The notes: generated by a model from the sequence alone, not told the origin. DNA of 52,496 bases from CAXNKH01 sp049296795 (GCA_049296795.1 JBAQTC010000018.1:1-52496); one strand, 5' to 3'; positions 1 to 8,542 are shown, counted from the stretch's first letter. Translations and numbers: made by a program.

Positions 1-138
1 GCAGTTTTTTGATAATAAATTCGGTCATGTTTGGGCTCACCTTTAGGGTGAACGATACATGCGGACTAAGTCGTTGATTCCAATAGGGAAATCGACTTAT
101 TTTGACTATAAAGTCACGGAATCAGGAAATTGGTTTGA

Positions 139-432
139 TCAAGCAATCAGGTAATCAGCCTTGTTTTTTCCAGCCAACCACTTCGGCGCAATGCCGCGGC
201 CGCTCCAGGTAGATCCCGTGGCATTGTCGCGGTATTTGGGCGCTACTTTGGATCCGCTTTTGCCGCTGGCTTTGGATTTACCACCGGGAAATACATCGGC
301 CGCAGTCAATCCATGTTTTTCAATAATGGCACGAGCACTGGCAATGGCTTCACTCAAAGCGGACTTTTTGGCCTCTTTAATTTTTTTCTCAATATCAGCC
401 TGCTGGGCAAGCAACTCGTCTAATGTTGACAT
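139..432 (-). CDS. H-NS family histone-like nucleoid protein
   Basis: A 97-aa H-NS-type nucleoid-structuring protein, which would bind AT-rich DNA and silence transcription. The N-terminal half is a charged coiled-coil (residues 1-40, rich in E/K/A), as expected for oligomerisation. The C-terminal part has the DNA-binding core with TWSGRGIAPKWL near residues 74-85, the betaproteobacterial form of the H-NS AT-hook-like loop. Length fits the short H-NS paralogues of Burkholderiales. An AGGAG ribosome site lies upstream of the ATG on the minus strand. It sits outside the prophage and is probably a host gene. Family assignment is firm; its regulon is unknown. Confidence 0.93.
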   Translation of the reverse strand: MSTLDELLAQQADIEKKIKEAKKSALSEAIASARAIIEKHGLTAADVFPGGKSKASGKSGSKVAPKYRDNATGSTWSGRGIAPKWLAGKNKADYLIA

Positions 433-467
433 GAAATACTCCTGTAAGTGGAAAAATTAGCGTGTTT

Positions 468-497
468 ATTATAGCGCCACAGTTTTATGAATCACAA
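468..497 (-). promoter_or_regulatory. sigma-70 promoter of the H-NS-like gene
   Basis: Reading on the minus strand, a perfect TATAAT (473 to 468) is preceded at 18 bp by TTGTGA (497 to 492, 4 of 6 matches). The start codon of the H-NS-like gene follows about 35 bp downstream. Seen by eye, not tested. Confidence 0.55.
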
Positions 498-573
498 TTT
501 AATATCAGTTTGATAAATAGTAAACCCACGAAAAAGGATGATCGTGATAATTAAAGAAACACAAGGTATCTCA

Positions 574-1548
574 ATGCGATGGGTATTTTGCGCAATGCCA
601 TTGTTGCTGGGGTCGTTATTTTCCTTGTCGCCGGCCATGGCGCAGACCGGGGTCTGGCCGACCAAGCCGATATCTCTGGTGGTGACTTATCCACCAGGTG
701 GTGGAGCCGACGCCATGGCGCGTTTGATCGCTCCGAAAATGGCCGAGGCTTTGGGTCAAGCCATGGTGGTCGAGAATAAGCCCGGGGCCAGTGGGCAAAT
801 TGCAGCGGCTGCTGTGGCGAAATCGACACCAGATGGCTATACCCTGATGCTCGATGCATCATCGTTTGCCGTGAACCCCGCGCTTTATTCCAAATTGCCT
901 TATGACAATGACAAAGCGTTCCGTGCGGTGGGCGTTATTGCCTTGTTTCCGAATGTCGTATTGGTCAATGCCCATTTCCCTGCCAAAACAATCGGGGAGT
1001 TGGTGGCTCTGGCCTCCGTGCGTAAAGACAGCGTAGCCTTTGCTTCTTCCGGTAATGGTTCAGCCCAGCACTTGGCAGGTGCGTTGTTTGAATCGGCCGC
1101 AAAAATTAATATGATTCACGTGCCGTACAAAGGGGGAGGACCCGCCCTCAATGATGTGATTGCCGGTCAGATCCCGTTGTTTTTCGGTAATTTGGCTTCA
1201 ACCTTGCAACATATTCAGTCGGGAAAATTACGGGCGCTGGCACTGATAGCCGATAAAAAGTCGGCCATATTGCCCGATGTTCCTACTTTGGCTGAGGCTG
1301 GGGTGTCCGGAGCTGAGGTCTATGAGTGGAATGCGTTATTTGCACCGGCTGGTGTGCCGGATGAGATTTTGTCTAAATTGTCGGCAGCCCTGCAAAAAGC
1401 GATGCAATCGCCCGAAGTCCGCGCCCGCATCGCTCAGCTTGGGGGTGACATTCAAACCACGGATCCGGCAGGAGCCCAGACCTTTATCCGGCAACAAACT
1501 GCACTCTGGAGCAAATTGGTCAAGGCCAGGGGAATATCGCTTGAGTAA
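574..1548 (+). CDS. Bug-family tripartite tricarboxylate transporter substrate-binding protein
   Basis: Periplasmic solute receptor of the Bug/TctC family, which captures carboxylates and similar small anions for uptake or sensing. A signal peptide is visible: MRW, then a hydrophobic stretch ending at AMA-Q. The mature part starts with WPTKPISLVVTYPPGGGADAMAR, the conserved Bug ligand-loop region. Other family motifs are GQ(A)MVVENKPGASG and IHVPYKGGGPALND. I chose ATG 574 because it puts a normal signal sequence at the N-terminus; ATG 538 would add 12 residues and follows a possible AAGGA. The next gene, an MFS transporter, overlaps its stop codon, so the two are probably one unit. The substrate cannot be read from sequence. 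Confidence 0.92.
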   Translation: MRWVFCAMPLLLGSLFSLSPAMAQTGVWPTKPISLVVTYPPGGGADAMARLIAPKMAEALGQAMVVENKPGASGQIAAAAVAKSTPDGYTLMLDASSFAVNPALYSKLPYDNDKAFRAVGVIALFPNVVLVNAHFPAKTIGELVALASVRKDSVAFASSGNGSAQHLAGALFESAAKINMIHVPYKGGGPALNDVIAGQIPLFFGNLASTLQHIQSGKLRALALIADKKSAILPDVPTLAEAGVSGAEVYEWNALFAPAGVPDEILSKLSAALQKAMQSPEVRARIAQLGGDIQTTDPAGAQTFIRQQTALWSKLVKARGISLE

Positions 1549-2776
1549 AAAGGTTTTCTATGGCTGGCGCATGACCGGTGCAGCCTGTGGCATTCAATTC
1601 CTGTTGGCGGCCTTGCTGACACAATCTTTCGGCCTCTACATTGCTGCTTTGTCGGATGATCTCGGCTGGAGCAAAACAGCGCTGTCAGGTGCAGCCGCTT
1701 TGCAGTCGGTCGAAGCCGCGATTATTGGGCCGTTGCTGGGCTGGGTGGTGGACCGGTTTGGGACTCAATCCATGGTGCGGGTTGGTATTTTCATTTTTGG
1801 GGCCGGCCTGCTGATGCTGAGTCAAGTTGATTCACTCACCAGCTTTTATTTCAGTGCCATCTTGCTGGCAATTGGCACCAGCCTGTCGGGTTATTTCCCG
1901 CTGTCGGTGGCGCTGGTTCAGTGGTTTGAGCGGCACCGGGCTCGCGCTTTGTCGATCATGAGTCTGGGTTTGGCTCTGGGTGGATTGGCCGTGCCGCTTG
2001 TGGCCTGGGCCATGCAGAACCATGGTTGGCGTAGGGTGGCGCTGGCTTCGGCGCTGATTGCCGTCGTTGTCGGTCTGCCATTGGCACGGGTCATAAAGCG
2101 CCGTCCTGAAGACCACGGCGAATACATCGATGGCATCGCGCCCCAAAGCATGTCGGCCAGTTCGGCGGGAACCAAAGCCTTGGTCCAGCAACGTGAGTTT
2201 TCGGCGCGGCAAGCCCTCAGAACCAGGGCTTTTTGGTTGTTGGCCATCGGCCACGGTCTGGCCTTGCTGGTTGTCACTGCCGTCAATGTGCATGCGATCT
2301 CGCACATGAAAGAGGGTTTGGGCTACAGCGTGGCTCAAGCGGGACTGGTGATCATGCTGATGACTTTGGCCCAGGTTTTTGGGGTGTTGCTCGGAGCCGG
2401 TCTGGGTGAGCGTTATGAGAAGCGCAGAGTGGCGGCTTTGTGCATGTTGGCCCATGCCCTGGGTTTGATCTTTCTAACCTACGCCACCCATGTCGCTGAG
2501 CTAGTGGCTTTCGCGATTTTTCACGGGGTCGCTTGGGGCCTGCGCGGACCGTTCATGCAGGCTATTAGGGCCGATTATTTCGGGCGAAATGCCATCGGCA
2601 TGATCATGGGTTTGTCGGCGGCGATCATCGCCATCGGTCAAATCGCTGGCCCCATGGTGGCCGGCATGCTGGCCGACTTGACGGGCAACTACCGATTGGG
2701 GTTTACCGTACTCGCCCTGTTGGCCGGGCTAGGTTCACTCTCTTTTCTGATGGCTACGAAGCCGGTATTGAAATAG
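1541..2776 (+). CDS. MFS transporter
   Basis: Major facilitator superfamily permease of about 411 aa with roughly 12 hydrophobic segments, including GWVVDRFGTQSMVRVG near residues 60-75, which is the loop 2-3 signature (G-x-x-x-D-R-x-G). I chose TTG 1541 (LSKKVFYGWRM...) because family members usually begin with a short K-x-YGWR segment and it overlaps the receptor stop by 8 bp with AGGGGA upstream. ATG 1571 is the alternative. Context with a Bug receptor suggests carboxylate or aromatic acid uptake. The pairing of an MFS permease with a Bug receptor is suggestive only; the substrate is unknown. Confidence 0.88.
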   Translation: MSKKVFYGWRMTGAACGIQFLLAALLTQSFGLYIAALSDDLGWSKTALSGAAALQSVEAAIIGPLLGWVVDRFGTQSMVRVGIFIFGAGLLMLSQVDSLTSFYFSAILLAIGTSLSGYFPLSVALVQWFERHRARALSIMSLGLALGGLAVPLVAWAMQNHGWRRVALASALIAVVVGLPLARVIKRRPEDHGEYIDGIAPQSMSASSAGTKALVQQREFSARQALRTRAFWLLAIGHGLALLVVTAVNVHAISHMKEGLGYSVAQAGLVIMLMTLAQVFGVLLGAGLGERYEKRRVAALCMLAHALGLIFLTYATHVAELVAFAIFHGVAWGLRGPFMQAIRADYFGRNAIGMIMGLSAAIIAIGQIAGPMVAGMLADLTGNYRLGFTVLALLAGLGSLSFLMATKPVLK

Positions 2777-2858
2777 CCGAGACTTTGGGGTCGGGACAGA
2801 GCTGGCGACAGGGTATAATTTAAGGCTCTGATGGCCCGGCCATCCCTGAGAACTACAA

Positions 2859-2935
2859 GGTGATATAGCTCAGTTGGTTAGAGCGCAGCATTCATAATGC
2901 TGATGTCGGTGGTTCAAATCCACCTATCACCACCA
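2859..2935 (+). tRNA. tRNA with anticodon CAT (tRNA-Met, elongator type likely)
   Basis: A full cloverleaf can be drawn. The acceptor stem is GGTGATA with TATCACC, followed by discriminator A and an encoded CCA. The D arm is GCTC/GAGC, the anticodon arm CAGCA-TTCATAA-TGCTG, and the T arm GGTGG-TTCAAAT-CCACC. The anticodon is CAT. It lacks initiator features, since the 1-72 pair is G-C. An isoleucine-2 identity through lysidine cannot be excluded from sequence alone. A TATAAT box lies 40 bp upstream (2814-2819). The prophage begins just downstream. Confidence 0.96.
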
Positions 2936-2943
2936 ATTTAGAA

Positions 2944-2968
2944 AGCCAACTGTTCTCAGTTGGCTTTG
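2944..2968 (+). terminator. rho-independent terminator after the tRNA
   Basis: Perfect 8-bp stem AGCCAACT / AGTTGGCT with loop GTTCTC, followed by a weak T-rich run (TTGTCATTT). It lies 8 bp after the tRNA CCA end. Confidence 0.7.
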
Positions 2969-3230
2969 TCATTTGCGGCCTATCCCCGCAGCGCGCCACG
3001 TTCCCTACGGTTCTGCGTGTGCTGGCAAGCCAATGACACTGGTGCCAATTCACCATAAACCGCGCCATTTCGATTCCATTGTGCTCTCTGTTCTCAAATA
3101 AAAGTGCAGAACGTCTCACAGTTGGCACACGCAGAGCGCCTTTGCTGATCAGCACTTATGCTTGTGTCGAGAAGATTGGTTTTCCGAACGTAATGGTAGC
3201 CAGCCGGGTTAACAGACAGGTTACCGGGCC
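2969..3230. other. non-coding left junction, probable attL region
   Basis: This 262-bp stretch lies between the tRNA terminator and the last gene of the minus-strand recombinase operon. No convincing gene was found; open frames across it run antisense through the tRNA. By position it should contain attL of the serine recombinase. No clear inverted-repeat att pattern was recognised. Confidence 0.4.
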
Positions 3231-3719
3231 TCATCCCTTCGGGGGAATGAACTCAAACAGCCTGCGCTGCGCATCCCAGTCCAGCGGAACCTCCACTTGC
3301 CTGCCACGCATCGCGTGCAAATTGAGATGCCGGGGCTGGCGCCCGTCCAGGATAGCTCGGATGATGTCTGGGGCCAACCGCGTCATCCTGAGCACCTCAC
3401 TGACCCAGCCCGGCTCCAGTTTGAAGCGGCGCGCCAACTCACTGGCGTTGGCCACTTCGCCCGTGTCGATCATCTGCTGCCAGTAGAAAGCCTTGCCAAG
3501 GGTTCGGATCAAAGGCAGATCGAACGAAGACGTCACTTTCGCGGCAACAGTGCCCACCGGCGGCACGATCAGTTTGCTGCTATGGCGACGCTTGATGGAC
3601 AACGGCACAAACGTCACCGAACGTCCAGCCATCTCGAATTGACGTGGTTTGCCCGATGGCGTGACCACGACCCGGCGTGCCGCTGGCGTTTCAAGGGTTG
3701 GTTTGTTGGTGGCATTCAT
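3231..3719 (-). CDS. HTH protein encoded with the serine recombinase (unknown role)
   Basis: A 162-aa protein. The middle-to-C-terminal part has a helix-turn-helix-like stretch (ASELARRFKLEPGWVSEVLR, about residues 95-114) resembling ParB/KorB-type HTH segments. Its ATG shares one base with the recombinase stop (TGATG), so it is translationally coupled and last in the integration operon. Proteins of this type accompany this class of recombinase and DUF2924 in phages. A DNA-binding partner such as a recombination directionality factor is a reasonable guess, not shown. An alternative is an operon autoregulator. The role is unassigned. Confidence 0.8.
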   Translation of the reverse strand: MNATNKPTLETPAARRVVVTPSGKPRQFEMAGRSVTFVPLSIKRRHSSKLIVPPVGTVAAKVTSSFDLPLIRTLGKAFYWQQMIDTGEVANASELARRFKLEPGWVSEVLRMTRLAPDIIRAILDGRQPRHLNLHAMRGRQVEVPLDWDAQRRLFEFIPPKG

Positions 3720-5131
3720 CAGGCAATCTCCTCCAGGGCAACGGACTCGCGTTGCTCGGCCACGAACAGCTGTCGCCCCATCTCTCTGCAAAAATGCTGC
3801 CAGCTGTCATCGCGCCAGATGATGTCCAGGCCATCTTCGTGCAATTGAACTCGCTCAATGAGCAGGCGCATGATCCGGTTCTGCTCGATGGGGAACAGGT
3901 TTTGCCATACCGCGCTCATTTGGCGCATGGCAACAAGCACGGTCGGCTCGTCCATTTCCTGGCGCTGGCGCAGCGCCATGCCGGCCTGCCAGACACCCAC
4001 GATCATCTCGGGTTCCTGCAACGCTTTGTGGACTTGCGCTAAAACGGCCGCCTCAATTTCCATGGCTGGCAGCGGCCCGACATTACGACGCGTCGGGTCG
4101 CAGGTGGCACCTGCCGATTGGCGCTTTTCCAAGTAGGGAACGTAGTAGTGATATCGCTTACCGTTCTTTTTCTGGGTGTAGGTCGGTAGCATCCGTTGAC
4201 CATCGGGCGCAAACAGCAGGCCGCTCAACAGCGCAGGCGTTTTGTTGTAACGAATTCGTGCCCCTTGTTTGCGACCCTCCACAAACGCGTGTACCGCCGC
4301 CCACAATTCTGGCGTGACGATCGGCTCGTGCTGACCCGGGAATGCCCGCCCCTTGTGCGTCATCTCACCCAAGTAGAGTCGGTTTCGCAGCAACGTGAAC
4401 AGACACTGCTGGTCAATGATCCTTCCCTCATGGCGACGACCGTTTTGAGTGACCCAGGCCTTGGTGGTGCGGCCCTCGATCTGCAGCTCGCGCACCAGTT
4501 GTGCCGCTGAGCCGGATTGGGCATACCGCGCAAATATGTCGCACACCAGAGCAGCCTCTGGTTCGTTGACGATGAGCTTGCGCTCCCGCACGTCATAGCC
4601 CAGTGGCGGCGTACCCCCCATCCACATGCCCTTGGCTTTGCTGGCCGCGATCTTGTCGCGGATTCGCTCGCCGGTGACCTCTCTTTCGAACTGGGCAAAG
4701 GACAGCAGCACGTTGAGCATCAAACGGCCCATGCTGGTGGTCGTGTTGAATTGCTGGGTGACCGAGACAAAGGTGACGCCGCGCGCTTCAAACAGGTCCA
4801 CCATCTTGGCGAAGTCAGACAGTGAGCGGGACAGGCGGTCAATTTTGTAGACCACCACCACATCGATGCGTGCGGCTTCAACGTCATCGAGCATGCGCTT
4901 GAGCGAGGGGCGATTCGTGTTGCCCCCAGAAAATCCGCCGTCATCGTAGCCATCGTCAAGGGCGACCCAACCCTCGTGGCGTTGGCTGCTGATAAAGGCC
5001 AGGGCCGAGTCACGTTGCGCCTCCAGGCTGTTGTATTCCATATCCAACCCCTCGTCGGTCGATTTACGGGTGTAGATGGCGCAGCGTTTTTTGGGCGTGA
5101 GTGCTGGTGTGCGTGTTGTTGGTGTTGTCAT
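3719..5131 (-). CDS. Large serine recombinase (phage integrase)
   Basis: A 470-aa site-specific recombinase that would integrate and excise the prophage. The N-terminal resolvase domain (about 14-165) has AIYTRKSTDEG with catalytic Ser24, then VVYKIDRLSRS and GRLMLNVLLSFAQFEREV, all family hallmarks. The recombinase domain (about 170-290) includes GYDVRERKLIVNEPEA. The zinc-ribbon region is atypical: LSGLLFAPDGQRM replaces the usual paired cysteines, so this subgroup seems to have lost canonical metal ligands. The ATG overlaps the DUF2924 stop by 4 bp (ATGA). It lies next to the tRNA end of the element, as expected for an integrase. Confidence 0.96.
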   Translation of the reverse strand: MTTPTTRTPALTPKKRCAIYTRKSTDEGLDMEYNSLEAQRDSALAFISSQRHEGWVALDDGYDDGGFSGGNTNRPSLKRMLDDVEAARIDVVVVYKIDRLSRSLSDFAKMVDLFEARGVTFVSVTQQFNTTTSMGRLMLNVLLSFAQFEREVTGERIRDKIAASKAKGMWMGGTPPLGYDVRERKLIVNEPEAALVCDIFARYAQSGSAAQLVRELQIEGRTTKAWVTQNGRRHEGRIIDQQCLFTLLRNRLYLGEMTHKGRAFPGQHEPIVTPELWAAVHAFVEGRKQGARIRYNKTPALLSGLLFAPDGQRMLPTYTQKKNGKRYHYYVPYLEKRQSAGATCDPTRRNVGPLPAMEIEAAVLAQVHKALQEPEMIVGVWQAGMALRQRQEMDEPTVLVAMRQMSAVWQNLFPIEQNRIMRLLIERVQLHEDGLDIIWRDDSWQHFCREMGRQLFVAEQRESVALEEIA

Positions 5132-5592
5132 GTCTGGCTTGCCTTTCTTTGGCGGCTTGATGGCTTCAAACCAAAGAACACGGGGCCTGAGTACACGGTT
5201 CCGGTAATCTCGCGGGCCACCTTCGAGAGGCTCTTGAAGGGGCGACCGTTGAGATCAAAGCACCCATCGTGCATCACCTTAACCCGATGCGTGATGCCGT
5301 TGTACTCACGCACCAGGGTCGTGCCTGGCGCAAGTTCGCTTTCAGCCCGGCGTTTTTGATTGGGCACTTCGCCCGTTTCACCAATTTTTTCGAGCTTGGT
5401 GCGCACGGAAGTGGACAGACCGCCGAAGGCGCGCTCTTGCAGCTTGTAGGCGATCCTGCTTTCTAGGTAGGTACGCTGGTGGTGGCCGGGACGACGATCA
5501 AAAAGATCATCCCAGAGCGCCCATAGATTTTCCATTGACAAATGGGGCAGCTGCCCGATTTGCGTCATGGTCGTACTTGCTTGTGTCGTCAT
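5128..5592 (-). CDS. DUF2924 domain protein
   Basis: A 154-aa protein of the DUF2924 family. Recognisable segments are LWALWDDLFDRRP near residue 25, YLESRIAYKLQERAFGG near 42, and the C-terminal LVREYNGITHRVKVMHDG ... PFKSLSKVAREITG (about 93-132). Members are typically encoded next to large serine recombinases in phages and islands; no biochemical role is established that I know of. It overlaps both neighbours by 4 bp (ATGA junctions) and so is translationally coupled to the recombinase. The constant linkage suggests a role in recombination or its control, which is inference. Confidence 0.9.
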   Translation of the reverse strand: MTTQASTTMTQIGQLPHLSMENLWALWDDLFDRRPGHHQRTYLESRIAYKLQERAFGGLSTSVRTKLEKIGETGEVPNQKRRAESELAPGTTLVREYNGITHRVKVMHDGCFDLNGRPFKSLSKVAREITGTVYSGPVFFGLKPSSRQRKASQT

Positions 5593-5858
5593 TGATGCGC
5601 TCCTTGTGTGTAAGACGGGTTCGCATTCACGCGTTGGTTAGCGCTAAAGTCAAGACTAACTTCGCAATGTGTGATCTGTTGAGGGGACTGGCTTTTGGCA
5701 CGCAAACGAACAATTGCAGCGGCGAGCAATTCCGCAATTTCTCGGTGAGGGTATTTAGGCTGGATGGCGCGCGTCGAATGTTGCGCGGTTGAGGGACTTT
5801 CGACTTCTGGCATGGGTGGCACTCCTGATGTAAAACTGCCATCCATGCTAGGGGCCAA
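5589..5858 (-). CDS. small conserved protein at the head of the recombinase operon
   Basis: An 89-aa protein. The central part YPHREIAELLAAAIVRLRAK looks helical and amphipathic, and the C-terminus is EVSLDFSANQRVNANPS. Its stop overlaps the DUF2924 start by 4 bp, the same tight coupling as in the rest of the operon, which supports it as real. The start may be 5858 or an internal Met (5846 or 5813). No enzyme motif is visible. It may be a small accessory to the DUF2924/recombinase set. Function unknown. Confidence 0.65.
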   Translation of the reverse strand: MAPSMDGSFTSGVPPMPEVESPSTAQHSTRAIQPKYPHREIAELLAAAIVRLRAKSQSPQQITHCEVSLDFSANQRVNANPSYTQGAHQ

Positions 5859-5934
5859 TCCCTGTCGGAGTAACTCGTTTTAGCGCGCTGCCACGGCGCA
5901 ACGCGGCGCAAGCCTCAGGTTCAATGCCCCGGTT

Positions 5935-7149
5935 TCACTGGCTCAAGCGCGCTTGAAGCGTTCGCTGTACGAAATTCACACCGGAAGCTTGTGCCGCAAT
6001 CATTTGACGCACCTGGTCTTTGATCTGCAGCTCGTTAATTCCAGCGCCCGCTGCGGCTTGCATCACGGCATCAAAGGCGACGTGCACTTCAAGCCCCGTG
6101 ATCTCATAGCCGTGGCCTCGGGCCATCCAGGACAGGGCGGCCAATCCAGCGGCCAAAGCAAAGTCGGGGCGCTTGCTGGCGTAGTCTCTGGCCGCACGGG
6201 TCAGCGTGCGCGGGTCGGTGGGGCTGCGCCTGGCCAGCTCGATGGCCACATCGAAAAGCCCCGCATCCTTGGCCGCCGCAAACCACTTGCCTTCTGCACC
6301 GGGCTCGCTCTTGACCAGGTCGCGCAGGATGTCGGTCGCCTCCTTGTGGGGGTACTTCTTCGCGATCGCGCGAAACGTTGCGAGGTTGGTGGTGGTGCGG
6401 TTGGCCGCGATGGCATAGCGCTGGTAAGCATCATCGGCCAGGCCCGAGGAGAGCAGTATTTCTTCGCACACCGTGGCGATCTGACCCTCAGGCGTGTTCA
6501 GTCCCCGGCTTTCTTCCGCATAGCGAATGGCCTCGGCCTTTTTACCCATGGACAGCAGCGCTTTGACGCCCCAGCGCCGGTTGTGCCAACTCTTGAATCG
6601 CGCTTTGGCCACCAGCGCGAGCAGCTCATCGTGCCGTTCGGCTGCATGCAAGGCGGACAAACACGCATCAGTTCCCTTGAAATGGCCGTATCCCGTTTCG
6701 GCCGGACTCCAGATGCGTTCAACGATCGGCACAAACTGATCAGCCCAGGCGCAGGCCACTTGCGGATCGACGCACAACTCGCCCCAGAAATCGGCCAGGT
6801 ATTCGATGTAGGGCATCTCGTCTTCCTGGATGGCCTCCCACAGGCGATCAAGCCACCGCGCGCGCCGGACCGCATCAACCTCGGCTTGGGTGATCAAGGG
6901 CACCAAGGTCTCGATCGCGTGGTTGACCATCGATCCCAACGCACCGGAGGAACTGTCGACGTTCATCAGCGCGGGCGAGAGTTTTTCCAATAGCACGATG
7001 GCACCTTCGGCGGCGAGGACGGGTTCCTTGCGCGCAACCTGCTTGATCTCTGAGAGGGCTTCCTTGATCCGCTTGATGGGCAGATCAGATCGCCAGCCGA
7101 AGGCATTACGCCGAAAGCGGGGGGCAAATTGCCATTTGTAGGAAATCAT
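5935..7149 (-). CDS. conserved hypothetical repeat protein
   Basis: About 404 aa from MISYKWQFAPRF; an upstream Met at 7167 adds six residues. The protein is all-helical in appearance, with repeated short helix pairs such as ALLSMGKKAEAIRYAEES and GLADDAYQRYAIAAN, suggesting a TPR/HEAT-like solenoid. Similar proteins occur in bacterial genomes without a defined function, as far as I recall. It is the first gene leftward of the LexA-box region and precedes the recombinase operon by 76 bp, so it is probably co-transcribed with it. No catalytic motif was seen. Confidence 0.8.
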   Translation of the reverse strand: MISYKWQFAPRFRRNAFGWRSDLPIKRIKEALSEIKQVARKEPVLAAEGAIVLLEKLSPALMNVDSSSGALGSMVNHAIETLVPLITQAEVDAVRRARWLDRLWEAIQEDEMPYIEYLADFWGELCVDPQVACAWADQFVPIVERIWSPAETGYGHFKGTDACLSALHAAERHDELLALVAKARFKSWHNRRWGVKALLSMGKKAEAIRYAEESRGLNTPEGQIATVCEEILLSSGLADDAYQRYAIAANRTTTNLATFRAIAKKYPHKEATDILRDLVKSEPGAEGKWFAAAKDAGLFDVAIELARRSPTDPRTLTRAARDYASKRPDFALAAGLAALSWMARGHGYEITGLEVHVAFDAVMQAAAGAGINELQIKDQVRQMIAAQASGVNFVQRTLQARLSQ

Positions 7150-7215
7150 TTTTTGTGGCAGCTGCATCGCGTTGGAAGTTGTTCGTTTTGGATGGAAAAG
7201 TGCAAAGATCCGAAG

Positions 7216-7235
7216 TGCTGTATAAATTCACAGTA
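7216..7235. promoter_or_regulatory. LexA (SOS) box in the divergent early promoter region
   Basis: TGCTGTATAAATTCACAGTA matches the enterobacterial LexA consensus (TACTGT-(AT)4-ACAGTA) at 16 of 20 positions, with the essential CTGT-N8-ACAG intact (7218-7221 and 7230-7233). It is centred between the leftward integration operon and the rightward early operon. Binding would couple both to DNA damage. It is a pattern match by eye; betaproteobacterial LexA recognises the same CTGT-N8-ACAG pattern. Confidence 0.72.
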
Positions 7236-7252
7236 TTGACGAGCGCGTCAAT
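7235..7252. promoter_or_regulatory. operator-like inverted repeat next to the LexA box
   Basis: Perfect 7-bp inverted repeat ATTGACG-AGCG-CGTCAAT directly abutting the LexA box. Each arm carries a TTGACG hexamer usable as a -35 element on either strand. No good -10 with correct spacing was found, so the promoter itself is not assigned. Confidence 0.5.
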
Positions 7253-7294
7253 TCAAGAACCAAAACAAAGCAAAACACTGGAGATTTAACTCGC

Positions 7295-8542
7295 ATGCTA
7301 AAACCACTTTCTTACCCCGATATCCTACTGGGCCTGCCGGTTGACCAGACCCTCAGGCTGTTTCTGGAACGCGCCAAACTGGCGCTCCCCGCTACGCTGG
7401 AGTGGACTGATGACATTGCCACGAGCAAGGCGCTGATTTTGGCCGTCCAATCCTGTGCGCAAATCGACGTCCGTGACCGGGTAGTGGCCGCGCTGCACGC
7501 CATAGCCCAGATGTGCGGGCCCATGGGAATTCGCGCATTGTTTCAGGCGGTGCGTGAAGACAAAACTTTATTTGCAGAGATCATCCAGTGCCGCAGCGAC
7601 ATGCACCGGGCGTTCTGGCTCTTTGTGCACCACCCCAAGCTGTTTGAACAGGCCAGCGATATCGAGTACGCCGACCAGCACATTCCACAGGCCCAGCAGC
7701 ATGAATTGGGCGTGTGCCTGCCGGTGCGCCGCAATGAGCAGGCGCTGGTCGATTTTGGTGCGTCAATCCGCCAGTTCTATCAGCAAGAGGTGGGCTGTGG
7801 CGACGTGTGTCTGCCACAGTTACTGGACCGCGCCGGCGGCACACAAATGCTCAGCGTGCACGTCAAGGACCGGCCCACGCTCACGGTGGAGTTCGCGGGT
7901 GTGCAACTGCGCCGCCGTGTTGGCAGTCCAATCATCCACATGGTTCTGGAGTATTCGCAGGCCACAGGGGTCGTGCGCTCGGTGATCAAGGGTGGTGCCA
8001 AGTACCAGCAAATGCTGGCCGACGCGTTCGCGCTGCACATGCTCGGCGTCGATGTGAGCGCCAAGCGGATCAAGCCGCCCAGCCTGGACTTGACGGCGTT
8101 GCGCCTGGGCTTTCAGGTGCCACAGGCACTTCGGGATGGGTTCGTAGCCGTGCAGGTCAAGCACCTGACGGTGCTCTCCCCCGACCAGGCGTTGGAGGTT
8201 GATTTCACGGCAACGCCCTCCAGTGCTCAGCGCTGCGTCACGGACCTTATGGCAGAGCATTTTTCTGCAGACAATCCACTCCATCGGACCTGGGAGATTG
8301 AGGCGGCAAGCATCAACCTGTACTACGCGCCCAGTCCAGGAGGCAGTCGCTCCAAGGTCATCACCGTCGAGGTCACACGGCGCGGACGGCTGAACCTGCA
8401 CAAATACGATGAGCAGCTTCGCTCCCAGCTCGAGGGCTACTTGATCACATTGGGTGTCATGGGGGCGCAACAGCGGCTGGCCCCCAAACTGGTGGCAACT
8501 CAGGAAGTTTTGTTGCCCCGGCCTTATGAGTCCATCGCGTAA
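7295..8542 (+). CDS. unknown early phage protein, 415 aa
   Basis: First gene of the rightward early operon, 60 bp after the LexA box, with GGAG 11 bp before the ATG. No recognised domain. The sequence is mixed alpha/beta with several Cys and His residues (e.g. LGVCLPVRR, VGCGDVCLPQ) but no clear zinc motif. It overlaps the next gene by 17 bp, so the two products are probably made together. Not identified; a role early after induction is inferred only from position. Confidence 0.8.
   Translation: MLKPLSYPDILLGLPVDQTLRLFLERAKLALPATLEWTDDIATSKALILAVQSCAQIDVRDRVVAALHAIAQMCGPMGIRALFQAVREDKTLFAEIIQCRSDMHRAFWLFVHHPKLFEQASDIEYADQHIPQAQQHELGVCLPVRRNEQALVDFGASIRQFYQQEVGCGDVCLPQLLDRAGGTQMLSVHVKDRPTLTVEFAGVQLRRRVGSPIIHMVLEYSQATGVVRSVIKGGAKYQQMLADAFALHMLGVDVSAKRIKPPSLDLTALRLGFQVPQALRDGFVAVQVKHLTVLSPDQALEVDFTATPSSAQRCVTDLMAEHFSADNPLHRTWEIEAASINLYYAPSPGGSRSKVITVEVTRRGRLNLHKYDEQLRSQLEGYLITLGVMGAQQRLAPKLVATQEVLLPRPYESIA

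Noticed and set aside
2859..2935. Duplicate of the tRNA 3' end as attR near the right side of the window
   Set aside because: I looked for GGTTCAAATCCACC-like sequence in the right-end region and did not see it; a serine recombinase would not need it.
2892..3155. Minus-strand open frame of 87 codons over the tRNA 3' part
   Set aside because: It reads antisense through the tRNA and has no ribosome site or family resemblance; this pattern is a well-known false gene over tRNAs.
6378..6993. Several long plus-strand frames opposite the minus-strand repeat protein
   Set aside because: They are shadows of a GC-rich coding strand with no motifs, ribosome sites or gene-like context.
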